Of a stretch of DNA of 64,000 bases, positions 1-9,700 are shown piece by piece. A program made the translations under genes and the position numbers. The stretch spans positions 1,116,001 through 1,180,000 of the forward strand of contig NC_026744.1 in the NCBI RefSeq assembly GCF_000210295.1, given 5' to 3'. Origin of the DNA: Trypanosoma brucei gambiense DAL972. Lineage: Eukaryota > Euglenozoa > Kinetoplastea > Trypanosomatida > Trypanosomatidae. Positions within the stretch are counted from its first letter, which is position 1. Each line of letters starts with the position of its first letter. The notes under the pieces are model-generated. The model made no database searches, was not told where the DNA came from, and saw nothing but the letters and a program-made list of their open reading frames with translations.

Positions 1-286
1 CAAACTTTTTACTCCTGGGCGTTCCCTATTTGTTGCAACCACCTTTGGTGTCTCTTATCATCAAGGATATTAGCGCCCGCTGCCACCTCACCTCTGTCCT
101 TTCTTCATGTTTACTTGTTTCGATAAGGTCACGTATACATGAGTTATTCTTGAGGGACTAGGGCACAATGAAGTAAGTTTTTACCTTCTTGGGGTCGCCG
201 TTTTCCACCTCATATGAAGGAGCGTGTAGAAGTTCCGTGGAATGTATCCTGGGTACCCGCTACCGCTGTTAGGTCGGCACACGGAA

Positions 287-312
287 ATATATATATATAT
301 ATATATATATAT
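287..312. repeat. (AT)n microsatellite, 26 bases
   Basis: Uninterrupted alternating A and T in the spacer upstream of the first gene. Similar runs occur in many spacers of this window. Confidence 0.95.
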
Positions 313-1057
313 GAATTGGATCGCTTCATCACTTGTTGTGGGTTTGTCCCTTATCTTGGGGTTAAAGTTTATTTCCCGCTAATCATTAGACGTGACTTAC
401 GTGATTTGGTGGAAGGTTGTGCCGTGTTCCTTTACACTATTTGGTGTACTGCAGTATGCCGTATGCCAGGGGCAAGCTGCTTAGCGTTGGCTTCTTACGA
501 AAGGAGTATTATTTTCCCCTCCCTGAGTAACGCTTCCCGTTGGGCCAACAACTCCCTTATGTAAACTCCCATGCGCGTTTTGGTTGGGTTTATCAGCTAT
601 TATGAAGCGGTGTGGCGTGTGTGTGTTGGTTTGGCCCTTCAAGTGACGCATTTGGTGTAGGGAACCGATGCGGTGGCTCGTTTTTTCCTAAATGAATTGA
701 GGAGGGACAAACTGACTGGAATGAAAGGGGGGATGAATTATTGCGGGAATGCAGCCTGTCTCGTTAAATGTAAGGTGTAATGCCGCTTGTAAGGTTGAAT
801 TTTAAATTTGGGTGTCTCGGGTCATTTTTCGTAAATTTAAACTTAGTGTCTACCGTGGGAATACATGTTTAATGATTTTATTTGACTCCCACCATTATCG
901 TATGTGGAGTGGAGGGGGGGGGGTGAATGTGCCGTGTTCTTTTCCGTGACGTTGATTCTTTGCCAGTCGATCTAAACACAATTTATTATTACCTTGCATA
1001 CGTTGCTTGGCGGTATGTAGGTGATGAGGACAGAAGGGCTTGTGGCTGTTGGATTAT

Positions 1058-1088
1058 TCTTTCTTCCCCCCCCCTGGACATGCTTTAG
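1058..1088 (+). promoter_or_regulatory. Inferred trans-splice acceptor (polypyrimidine tract + AG)
   Basis: T/C tract including a C9 run, followed by the first AG at 1087-1088. The implied 5' UTR of 84 bases has no ATG before the start at 1173. Confidence 0.5.
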
Positions 1089-1172
1089 GTTATATTTCCA
1101 GTGGCAATTTCGAAAAGATTTAACGTTTTACGTTGTCTTCCCTTGTGTCACATCTAGTTTTCAGCGTGTTTG

Positions 1173-1901
1173 ATGCCCTGTAATGAACAGACCTCTCGTA
1201 AACCGAAGCCCAACCAGCTCGTGGATGGTGGACAGATGAAGGTGTTAAGTGCAGGTGAGCAGGTACTTGTGCTGAGACATCTCTCAAGGACTTATCGCTT
1301 AGGTGTTGCACTTGTTCGAGTGCTAGCGGCACTGCAGTTGCTGCTGGCTTTTTTGTATATATGTTTAATAATTGTAGGCTACCCGCTGGTAGTGGTTGAT
1401 TTAGATGATAATATGTCAAATACCTCGGCATCCCCAACGAAACCAGGCGCTCTTTCCCGTGGGGGTACCGCAGCCATCACCATATCGGCCGTTCTTTTGG
1501 CCGTTGCGGGCCTCTCTGATATACGGTCGTGCCGTGGAGTACTTTACGTGCATCCTTCACTACCTGATATTGGTAGCCATACAAACAATTTTCCTCGCAC
1601 CACGCAAGCCAGGCATGTGGAAGGGAATACCGATTCCTTTTCTGATATCTCTCCACGATATCAGTTTGTGATTGCTCTTTTGTCGCTATTACCGACTACC
1701 TATTGGCTCTTTACAATGGTTTCATACCGCTGGCACTTGGCACAGAAGGGTGCATTGTTGTTTGGATTTGTAGAGAACTGGCGAGAACTGTTGATAGTTA
1801 TATGGCAACCTGTGGGGCATACAATATTTGGAATGTTGCTTGCCTCAATGGTTTCAGCCAAGGAAGACCTGATTGGCTTGGCGCATATGAAGTACGAGTA
1901 A
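1173..1901 (+). CDS. Unrecognised four-segment membrane protein
   Basis: A 242-residue protein with no family that I recognise. Four hydrophobic segments are visible: about residues 43-76 (long, LLLAFLYICLIIVGYPLVVV at its end), 98-117, 165-184 and 206-229. Between segments 2 and 3 lies a polar loop with several Ser, Asp and His residues. The N-terminus is polar and has no obvious signal peptide before the first long hydrophobic segment. The frame also opens one codon earlier with TTG, but ATG at 1173 is the first ATG after the inferred splice acceptor. A second Met at codon 22 (1236) is a possible alternative. The likely location is an internal or plasma membrane, by inference from the segments only. 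Confidence 0.75.
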   Translation: MPCNEQTSRKPKPNQLVDGGQMKVLSAGEQVLVLRHLSRTYRLGVALVRVLAALQLLLAFLYICLIIVGYPLVVVDLDDNMSNTSASPTKPGALSRGGTAAITISAVLLAVAGLSDIRSCRGVLYVHPSLPDIGSHTNNFPRTTQARHVEGNTDSFSDISPRYQFVIALLSLLPTTYWLFTMVSYRWHLAQKGALLFGFVENWRELLIVIWQPVGHTIFGMLLASMVSAKEDLIGLAHMKYE

Positions 1902-2488
1902 CAGGAGTGTTCATGTTATAAAGCGGTATCCGCAGCGCGAATCATGCGCACCAGCGGGGGAGGGGAGGGGGCGAACCAAATAAGTGGCGGTTTGGCGATG
2001 GGGCCCGTGGGCCCATTTACTCGTAGGGAGTGGAAGGGGTAAATCACGCACATGCTTCTCTCGACCTTTACACAGCTATTTGAAGACAAAAAAAACTCGC
2101 CCTCTCAGGTACACGAGCAAAGATGTGTGTACACATGTACTAGTGCCTTCTTTTTTTTTTTTTAATTCAGAACACACTATTTGGTTGTTACTGACTGCTT
2201 TTCCCCACATAAATGGTGGAGTTTGCCATTGTCCATGTTGTTCATTGCAACTGCGCCTATTAAGGAACCGCCTGTTTGCGGTATGCCCATCCATAAAAGT
2301 GAGTCGTTTCGTATTCCTCATGCATGGGGTGCCTCTTTGCATTTTTGTGCATCAGTATTTTCAGTTAATTCCTCGACTTTCTAACCATTGTAAAATTGGG
2401 TAAGCATATATGAATATAAACATTTATTTCCCCCTATTCTTTTGGAGGTGAAGACTTGGACTGACTTCGTTGGACATAATTTGACAGC
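1902..2488. other. Spacer between genes 1 and 2
   Basis: 3' UTR and spacer. It contains a T14 run near 2150-2163. Short open frames here are on both strands and low in complexity, and none is convincing. Confidence 0.6.
2422..2447 (+). promoter_or_regulatory. Inferred trans-splice acceptor
   Basis: T/C-rich tract containing a C5 run, then AG at 2446-2447, 41 bases before the start at 2489. No ATG intervenes. Confidence 0.5.
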
Positions 2489-3553
2489 ATGGGGCACTCG
2501 AAGGAAACTGGCAGAAGGGTAAAGAAGGCCAAATGGAAGAAACAGGAGGGATCGCGAGTCGTAGAAAAGCAGACGAACCATGCTGTAAAGAACGGCCAAG
2601 AAAAGGGCAAGAAGTCGTCACAAGGGAATGTTGATGACCGGTACGTTGTAGTGATCACAAATGTGGAAAATGACTTCGCAAAGGTACACCGGGAGGCCTT
2701 TCCCCGCTTCTGCTGCCTGGACAAGAAATTCGAACGTGGATGTTCTTCTCCCTCCTGTGAAATGGAAAGGAGAACGGGTACCACATCAGATGCAGCGCAG
2801 GGGCGTGCTCAGTGTCACTACACCGTGTCGGCTCGCACCGAGACTCGGTCAGTGGAGATAGCGATATACGGTAAAGCTGATGGTAATGTTTCAACCGTGT
2901 TTACTCCTGTTCCCGGGAAGCATGCAGCGACTCTTAATGGAGGTAAGAAAAGTGATGACAGTGCTCCCGTCGCGAAAGCCAAGGGCAAGGAAAGGCATAA
3001 ACGGGAGGTCGAAGATGACACAATAGTGGAATGTGTCTACGGCCTAACCGGTAGCGGCACGCGCTTCGACACTCTTGAAGATATGGTCACGAGCCTTTCT
3101 CGGAAGCCGTACTTTACGCACCCTCCGAAATTCTTATTAAATATAGCGGGTAATGAAGATGGTGCAATTCTGAAGTCACCAAAGGGCATGAAGCGGTCAC
3201 GTGAAAGCGGGGAAGGGGAACACTCGCAGTCTACACCTTCAGTTGGAGGAGAATTGCGCCAGTCAACGGTGCGTCAGTCGGAAATGGTGACAGCTTCCGC
3301 CGCCACTTCTTCACGTATCGGTGCGAAGGAACTTCGACAGCAGTTGAAGGACATTCCTGGCTTCGTGACGTGCTGGGCGCTGTACAAGCAACATTTCCGT
3401 TTGGTGTTTGTGTCGAAGGCGGCACTATTTAAGGCCAAGCACCTTCTGGATCAGTTTGAAGTGGATGGCAGCGTCCGCGTATCAATAACACTGCCGGATA
3501 GTGCAGCGAAAGAGTTTGTCAACCAACTTTCTGCGGAAGAGAACACCATATAG
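2489..3553 (+). CDS. Basic protein with RRM-like C-terminal region
   Basis: A 354-residue protein starting at ATG 2489. The first 40 residues are strongly Lys/Arg-rich (KKAKWKKQEG), and a second basic patch (KAKGKERHKRE) lies near residue 163, both consistent with nuclear or nucleolar location. The last ~75 residues have the pattern of the second half of an RNA-recognition motif: GFVTCWALYKQHFRLVFVSK (strand-loop-strand), then an Ala/Leu helix (AALFKAKHLLDQF) and a closing strand (SVRVSI). The first RRM strand is not obvious, so this is a structural guess, not a firm domain call. The middle is low-complexity and Ser/Glu rich. No orthologue recognised. An RNA-associated role is inference. Confidence 0.75.
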   Translation: MGHSKETGRRVKKAKWKKQEGSRVVEKQTNHAVKNGQEKGKKSSQGNVDDRYVVVITNVENDFAKVHREAFPRFCCLDKKFERGCSSPSCEMERRTGTTSDAAQGRAQCHYTVSARTETRSVEIAIYGKADGNVSTVFTPVPGKHAATLNGGKKSDDSAPVAKAKGKERHKREVEDDTIVECVYGLTGSGTRFDTLEDMVTSLSRKPYFTHPPKFLLNIAGNEDGAILKSPKGMKRSRESGEGEHSQSTPSVGGELRQSTVRQSEMVTASAATSSRIGAKELRQQLKDIPGFVTCWALYKQHFRLVFVSKAALFKAKHLLDQFEVDGSVRVSITLPDSAAKEFVNQLSAEENTI

Positions 3554-4493
3554 CTGGATTAGTGTAAGTTAACTTCTTATGTGAGAGAGCGCAACCATCT
3601 GAATGAAACGCGATAGGAAAATATGTTCTGTGATCGCGTTGTGCAAGGGGATGGAGAGCATTAACGGGCCTGTTCATATTCTGGTCGGATGTTGAGGCAA
3701 TCTAAACTGGCCAACGGTTTCACGGTCTGCTGCTGGGTGAAACGAAGCACAAACGACAGAACCAACGCAAGATAGGAACCGTTCCTCCCCCCTGCTGCAG
3801 TATAGGGCGAGTGAAGATGAACAGGGAATGTGGTTTGTTTGTTGTTTACTCCGGTGCTGCGTCTTTGGTTGTGCTATACAAGCACAGATATGTGTGTGTG
3901 TGTGGAAGGGAACTGCTGGGTGAGTGTTGTGGAAGCCATTGTGCGGATGTTTGCGTCACCACTTGGTTTCCCCATTGATCGTTAACTAAGCGCAAACTGA
4001 ATAATGACTTTGTCCACCCTTTACCTTTGTGAAAAAGTATTTCCCTCTTTTTCCCCCTTCCTGCACTGCATTTGGTGGAATAGGGTGAGGAAAGGGATCA
4101 CATTGGATGGAGGACGTGCAGGTAAGGGGTGTCTAACTTTTCCGTAAAGAAAAAACTTTCCAGCAACAACGCTTGTGATATACCCATTGGTCCAATATCT
4201 CTTTTTTTATTCTTTTGTCTTTCTCACTTTAACTTTTTTTTGTTGTAAATGTTTCGTCGTTTATAGTCGTGGTGCAGAGATTCAGGGAAAGAGTGATTGA
4301 ACTGGTTTCCCTATTTTTTTGTCGTGATATTACCCTTACAGGGTGTACCATTTGATTATTGCGATCGGCAGTGGGGGAGTCAACTCCAGCGGCGGTCAGA
4401 CAAGGAAGAACCAACCCGTGGAGAGACAAAGGGAATAGGAGTGAAGAGAGAGCGAAACACCGAAAGTTTTTGGTACCGCCGAAGTCAAACGGA
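3554..4493. other. Spacer and UTRs between genes 2 and 3
   Basis: No gene seen. It contains a (TG)n run near 3890-3902 and a long T-rich tract at 4198-4264 that serves as the probable splice signal of the next gene. Confidence 0.65.
4198..4266 (+). promoter_or_regulatory. Inferred trans-splice acceptor
   Basis: Strong T-rich tract with several T7-T8 runs, then AG at 4265-4266. A second possible acceptor AG lies at 4340-4341. The 227 bases to the start at 4494 hold no ATG. Confidence 0.5.
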
Positions 4494-5882
4494 ATGGCCC
4501 GTCGGCAACGTGTCCCCCGCATAAAGGAACACCGCAAAAAACGGAATAAGAATCCAAAATTGTCGCCCTACCAGCGTGAGCTACGGCGAACGAAGCTCGC
4601 CAATCAACCACCCATCATGAAAGCCAATGGGCGGGATTGTTCGATTAGCCAGCGGTCCCTTAGTCAATATCTTGCGGAAAGACATAAACGAGAACAACAG
4701 CGCAAACAACGGCGACGCGAAAAGGTGGCGGAGGCGGCGGCAGCGGCAGCATCGGCGAGTGAAGGACCCGGTGGTGTCGGCACCCCGATTGGCAGTGACT
4801 CCACTTCCCTTTCCTCTCCTCCTTTAGTGAACAATGGAAACCTCAGTGATGGCTTGGGAGAACGCAACAAAAAATCAAAGGTGCTAAAGTTAGCCGCAAA
4901 ACGAGTTCGCACGGCGGAAAAAGCAGACTCCGGGGTGATTGTTGACACTAAGGCGGCACCCGTACCTCTCAACGAACAGATTGCTGCGACGCTGGCGCGC
5001 CCGGTGCTTGCATTTCGCACTCGCGATGGGACTGGGGCGGAGAGCATCACAGATGATAGCAAGGAGTCCATCATTGCCAGGAAGAAAGAGAAGAAACATC
5101 GCAAGAAGGTGGAGGCTAGGCGGGAGCGACTGCAGGCAAAGTTGCAGGAGATGGAGAAGCAGCTAGCCGATGAGGTGCTCTCCACAAAAGGAGGTAAGAA
5201 ACGAAGGAGAGCTGACCCCGTCGATGCGAAAGACATTGCATACGAAAGGATGCTGAGGAAGATGCAAAAGGAGAAAGCAGCGACTGAGGCGGCGGAGAAA
5301 CGTGCGGCAGGCAAGAAAGGCAAGAAGACGGTTGATAGCAACAACTTAGATGGAGTGAAGGAGGGCCGCAAACGAATCAGTTTTGATGATGGTATCTCTG
5401 GTACCGAAACAGGCGATGGGCCGCATAGGCCTATGCGCTACCCGAAGGATAAAGGTGAGGATCAACCTCGTGATTTCTGTGAGTTGGTGGATGTTGTTCG
5501 TTATGGGGAACGTGTAGAAGCGCCACCGGTCTTCGACACGGTGCCAAGCCGCAATGCTTCCATTACGCGGCTTGCAAGCCGACTGGACCAATCTTCACAG
5601 CGCAGTGCGAAGGGGGCAGCGAAAGGTCCACAGTCAGAGCGACTGCGATTGCTTTCTTCTGTTGGCGGCATGGGTGAGCAAAGGCGGTTGGAGCGTTTAG
5701 GATTTGTTCCCGCTGACGGGAGCACCAAAGTAACGCGTGGATCGGGGCAAGCGTTGTCCAAGGAGGAGGAGATGGAAAGATTGCGATTGAGCGTAGTGGA
5801 AGCTTACAGGCGAAATAAGCGTGTTGCTTTGGAGGCGCGAAACGGGACGGATATGCGTCACCAATTTCCACTTTTCTCCTGA
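4494..5882 (+). CDS. CCDC137: CCDC137-like nucleolar-type basic protein
   Basis: A 462-residue protein. The frame is open further upstream from a TTG at 4359, but ATG 4494 (MARRQRV) is the first ATG. The order of short motifs matches the animal CCDC137 family as I know it: a very basic N-terminus (RKKRNKNPK, then a helix with SPYQRELRR), a Lys/Arg-rich coiled region at about 190-265, a block near 270-285 with YERMLRKMQKE, the signature DVVRYGERVEAPP at about 331-344 (family: KFGEVV-x-PP), then RLRLLSSVGG near 382 and the C-terminal helix EEEMERLRLSVVEAYRRNKR. An Ala tract lies at about 79-90. Human CCDC137 is shorter (about 290 residues) and nuclear/nucleolar. The extra length here is low-complexity linker. 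The homology is inferred from motif order and would need a profile search to confirm. Confidence 0.65.
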   Translation: MARRQRVPRIKEHRKKRNKNPKLSPYQRELRRTKLANQPPIMKANGRDCSISQRSLSQYLAERHKREQQRKQRRREKVAEAAAAAASASEGPGGVGTPIGSDSTSLSSPPLVNNGNLSDGLGERNKKSKVLKLAAKRVRTAEKADSGVIVDTKAAPVPLNEQIAATLARPVLAFRTRDGTGAESITDDSKESIIARKKEKKHRKKVEARRERLQAKLQEMEKQLADEVLSTKGGKKRRRADPVDAKDIAYERMLRKMQKEKAATEAAEKRAAGKKGKKTVDSNNLDGVKEGRKRISFDDGISGTETGDGPHRPMRYPKDKGEDQPRDFCELVDVVRYGERVEAPPVFDTVPSRNASITRLASRLDQSSQRSAKGAAKGPQSERLRLLSSVGGMGEQRRLERLGFVPADGSTKVTRGSGQALSKEEEMERLRLSVVEAYRRNKRVALEARNGTDMRHQFPLFS

Positions 5883-6795
5883 GAATGCCGCTTTTTCCCA
5901 TGCTGTTCTCGTGTGGATGTTAACGTCTGTTATAACTTTAATTGTACGTTGAAAGGATTTGCGACGGTAGCAATCTGCTGCATAGGCACTACGGCAGTTT
6001 CAAAACGTTTAATGGATATAAGTATTAAGTCAATTCCACGTGAGAGGACGTATGTTTGCCTGGAAAAAAGAATCAAGAGAATGGCATGAAAACGGAGGAT
6101 ATGTGTAAGTGAGGCCTGTGATGTGGGACCATGGGGGCGAGTGAGGGGATGCATGACGGGGTTGAGAAGCGCGATGACTCAGTCAAACGAGTAGGAATAA
6201 CTCGACTCTTTCTTTCTTCATCTCTTGTTTACGCAAGTGTTGTTATTATATGCGCGAGTTGGGAAGTGATATCTGCCTTTTTGTGGCGGCAATTGAGTAT
6301 TACGCATTTCTTTCCGTATTCACTACACTTCTCACTAGCCTGCTGAGTGGTTAATCCCGCCCCGACGTGTTGTTGCCGTGTCCTACGCTATTGTTAACCT
6401 CATCAGTGGTTGAACGTACGAACACGCACTTTTTGACAGAACGTAAAGTGTCAGATGACAGTAATAATAATAATAATTATCTTTCTTCCCTCATTTACCA
6501 ACTGTATATCTACGAGCAGCTCTCTCATGTTTTCTTCAAACCGAATTTATTTTCTAAAATACGCGCGGCAAGGGAAGGAATTGTAAGTTAAGGGAGGACG
6601 GAGGCACCCGTAACACATATAACTGAAGTTGTGAAGGTGGTTGGTGGGAGGAAGTTTCTCGAACTTTTTTTATAAAAAAAAGTAAAGAACAAGGGGGTGC
6701 CATTTGATTTCGGGTGCAAAGCACCAATATTTTTTCTCGGGCTTTGGTTACGGCATTAACACACAACTGAGCTATTGAAACCTTTGAAGTTCGTG
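5883..6795. other. Spacer between genes 3 and 4
   Basis: No gene seen. It contains a short (AAT)n run near 6462-6476, a T/C-rich stretch at 6480-6540 and an A8 run at 6674-6681. The splice acceptor is unclear. AG at 6770-6771 after a modest T-rich stretch is one option, and no ATG lies between it and the start at 6796. Confidence 0.55.
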
Positions 6796-9700
6796 ATGGG
6801 GCAGCGCTGGCACGACATTCTTATCGCGGGTGATGAAGGTGACCGTTCCTTTAGTGATGCCGCCCCTTTCGTGGTTGAGGCGCTGGAGATAATATTTCAC
6901 ACCCGGCTGTTACATTCCGGCGTCGGTGTGGAGTGCGACAGCGCGGAGCTCTCAACCATCAAAGATGATCACTTGGCGTTTAGGGTTGCACGTAAGGATG
7001 TTGAGGCGCTGCGTGGAATGATGGCAACACTTTTGGAGTCCGCCCACGATTCACTCTTGACTCTGCAGGCTGCAGACATTTTACCCGACGATTCTGCGGA
7101 GAATGCAGTCAATCCTGGTCGTTCCTTATTGTCTTGCGACAGAGGTCTCGTTTCTCCCCGCATCTTGAAGTTAAATCCGTTTCTACGGTCACACCCGACC
7201 TTTGACTATAAGGTTTTTCGTGCCAAATTTGAGCGACTCTGTCAAATAGTTGCTGACGCTCGACTCTTCTCAGCTTGTGAACCGCGGGTTAAGATCCTGC
7301 AGAGTCGATATCGGTTGTATCGCGCCTTTAATATGAGGCGAGAAGAACATTTCCATCCCACGCTTGGCCCTGGGAATCTCAGGCGTGCCCCCAAGACTGA
7401 CGTGCGGCGGGTAGGGACATGCATGTCGGCATCATCAGTGGTGGATTTTGTGCAGAAAACAGTGTCCAGTGAGCCAAACCTCGTGCTATCTACTTCAAGC
7501 GTGCTTTCCACTGCAACCGACAAGGGCAGAGCCCGCAATCCAATAGGCAGGGGTTTTACCTCGGAGGTGCAACTGGCGGTACCTCAGCAAACATTTAGCA
7601 TGCCAACCAAGGATAGTGGCACTCATGACTCTACAGGCGAGCGGACTGTTACGTTGAAGGCACTTGCTGACGCCTTCTTTGGACCTTCTCTTCCACCGCA
7701 GGATCGGGTCTTCACAATGGAGGGATTGGGACTTCGTTTGAGCAGTTCCAAAGCAACGTCGCACACGGTTGACATTCTTGAGGCACGTGATGAGCACCAT
7801 ACTGCCGCAAATGCGGTTCCGATCCTGCGACAATTCCTTGACGTTTATAGTGGCAATGGGGGTGCACTGCTCGGTCGTCTTGTGACGCCGATGATTTCTC
7901 GGATATCTCGGAATAAGAAGGATGTGTTGGAGGTTGAATTCACAGTCACTGGCCACCGTCCAGGTGAGGTGCAACACATCGCATCTTGGTGTGTTCGCAG
8001 TGGTTTTTTCGTCTCAGGGGGGAATTGGCCCTCCCTTCGTATCACCATGCGCCCGTCCGCAGGCGACGGTGGCGAGTGCACGGCAAAAAGCATGGAGGAT
8101 GTATTGAAACATATATTTGAACCGATTTGGCTCGCACTCCTTTGCCCTGAAAAATATCCGGATGTTGCACAACTCTTTCGGCGTCTTGTTTCTGTTTCTG
8201 TACTCGTCAGTGGCGAATCAGGTGTGCAGGAGATGCCCACCGAGGGTGACCCGGCCATGTACTCCGTGGAGAAGGGTGACATGCCACCCAGTTCGTTTTT
8301 CATCTATCACGTTTGGCGCAATGTGCAGCTTTTGAATTGCTTCATCGCGACGCATGTCGTTTCTTCCCTGTCGGCGAAAGAGCCCCCTACGTCCACCACA
8401 GAGGATGTGAAGGTGGAATTCGGCAACAGTACTGCGCACCCCTCCCACGTACAACGGCCCCTGTTCCAGCGCTACGAACCCCTTAAGCGCCAACCACTTC
8501 GCTTTCGCCTCTACACATCCGGCACGCGTAAGAAAACGTTCGCCGAAACTGTCATTGGTTTACTTGTCACGGACCAGGTGGTTGGCCCTCTGGAGGTCCT
8601 TGCATGGAGTTCACTTACGTATTTCTACTATCTAACACAACGTAGCATTGTTGTGACACCTTACCACACCTACGACAGCACTCCGTACTCGATGCTAAAG
8701 CGTGCTATTCCTTTTGCAGTTGAAACAGGACTACGGGTGTCGGTTTCTACAATTGACCCTCTTTACTTCCACACAAACGAAGAGGCACTGAACGAAGAAC
8801 TTAACGGTATCATGAAGATCCATCAGGTGAGTACGCCTGAGGTTATGGAGATTTGTCTCAACTCGGCGGGGTACATCAACTTTGATATTGAGAAGAGGTG
8901 TAAGTTTATTGGTGGGCCGTGGCGACGCGTGAGTGCGCAGAACAACAACTTTACGGTGACACAGGTGAATTCCCTACGACTGCGCTTTCGTGAGTTGTCT
9001 CTCACTCATGAAATGGATCTCTTGTTTCGCAAGGGACTTACTAAGTGGGGCGGACACAGCGAAAGCAAGAGACTTTCTGAGGATTTTTTGGTGCATGGTG
9101 GTTGGTCGTTACTGGCAACGGGGTCCTCTGCCTCTACCTCAGCGGAGAGACGCCGGGAGAACCTTTGGCGTTTCTTCGATATTCCACCGCTTCCGGAGAA
9201 AGTATCCGGGGCAATGACAATGCCCGGCAGCGGAAGGCGGCTATTTGTGGACAAATTGATCAAATTCCCACGCATTGTCGTATTGGGACCGCGAGGTAGA
9301 AAAAGAAGTGAAGCACGGTGTGTGGTGGAGGCGCTTCAGCGGCGTGAGTACTATAAAGCTTTTACTGTCCATTACGAACTAGCGGCCTCGTTGGCTTCAC
9401 TGGCAGGTACTGCGGGGGTGGAGGCTTTACTCGCGTCTCAAAGGTCCAGCAGGTCAAGTGGTCGCGGCTTCACTTCTACGGAAAAGTGGCGGGAGCATCA
9501 CGATAAGGGGGAGCAAACTCAGCAACCGTCCACGCGAGCGTTCGGTAACATTTCGTCATCGATTCGTTCATTTTCCTCCCCTGTGGTACGAGAGCAAGGG
9601 GTGACAGTCCCCACGACCTTTTGCTTTCGTGATGGGGTGAGGGACGTTGTGGTTCCTGCAAACGCGAATGCGACAACAAAAGAGTACTTTCGGCCTCTTC

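Larger units (their letters stand above)
1..1172. other. Intergenic / untranslated region before first gene
   Basis: No credible gene seen. It contains an (AT)n run at 287-312, a G9 run near 911 and a C/T tract just before the first gene. It is presumably the 3' UTR of an upstream gene outside the window plus the spacer and 5' UTR of the first gene. The open frame at 214-564 is built around the (AT)n run and shows no protein-like character. Confidence 0.7.

Noticed and set aside
214..564. Open + frame of 116 codons with ATG start
   Set aside because: Runs through the (AT)n repeat, giving a Tyr/Ile string, and the rest has no recognisable fold or composition bias of a real gene.
4664..5371. 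Minus-strand frame of 235 codons inside the CCDC137-like gene
   Set aside because: Antisense shadow of the Lys/Arg/Ala-rich coding region. Its Phe/Ser/Leu bias is what the reverse of that composition gives.
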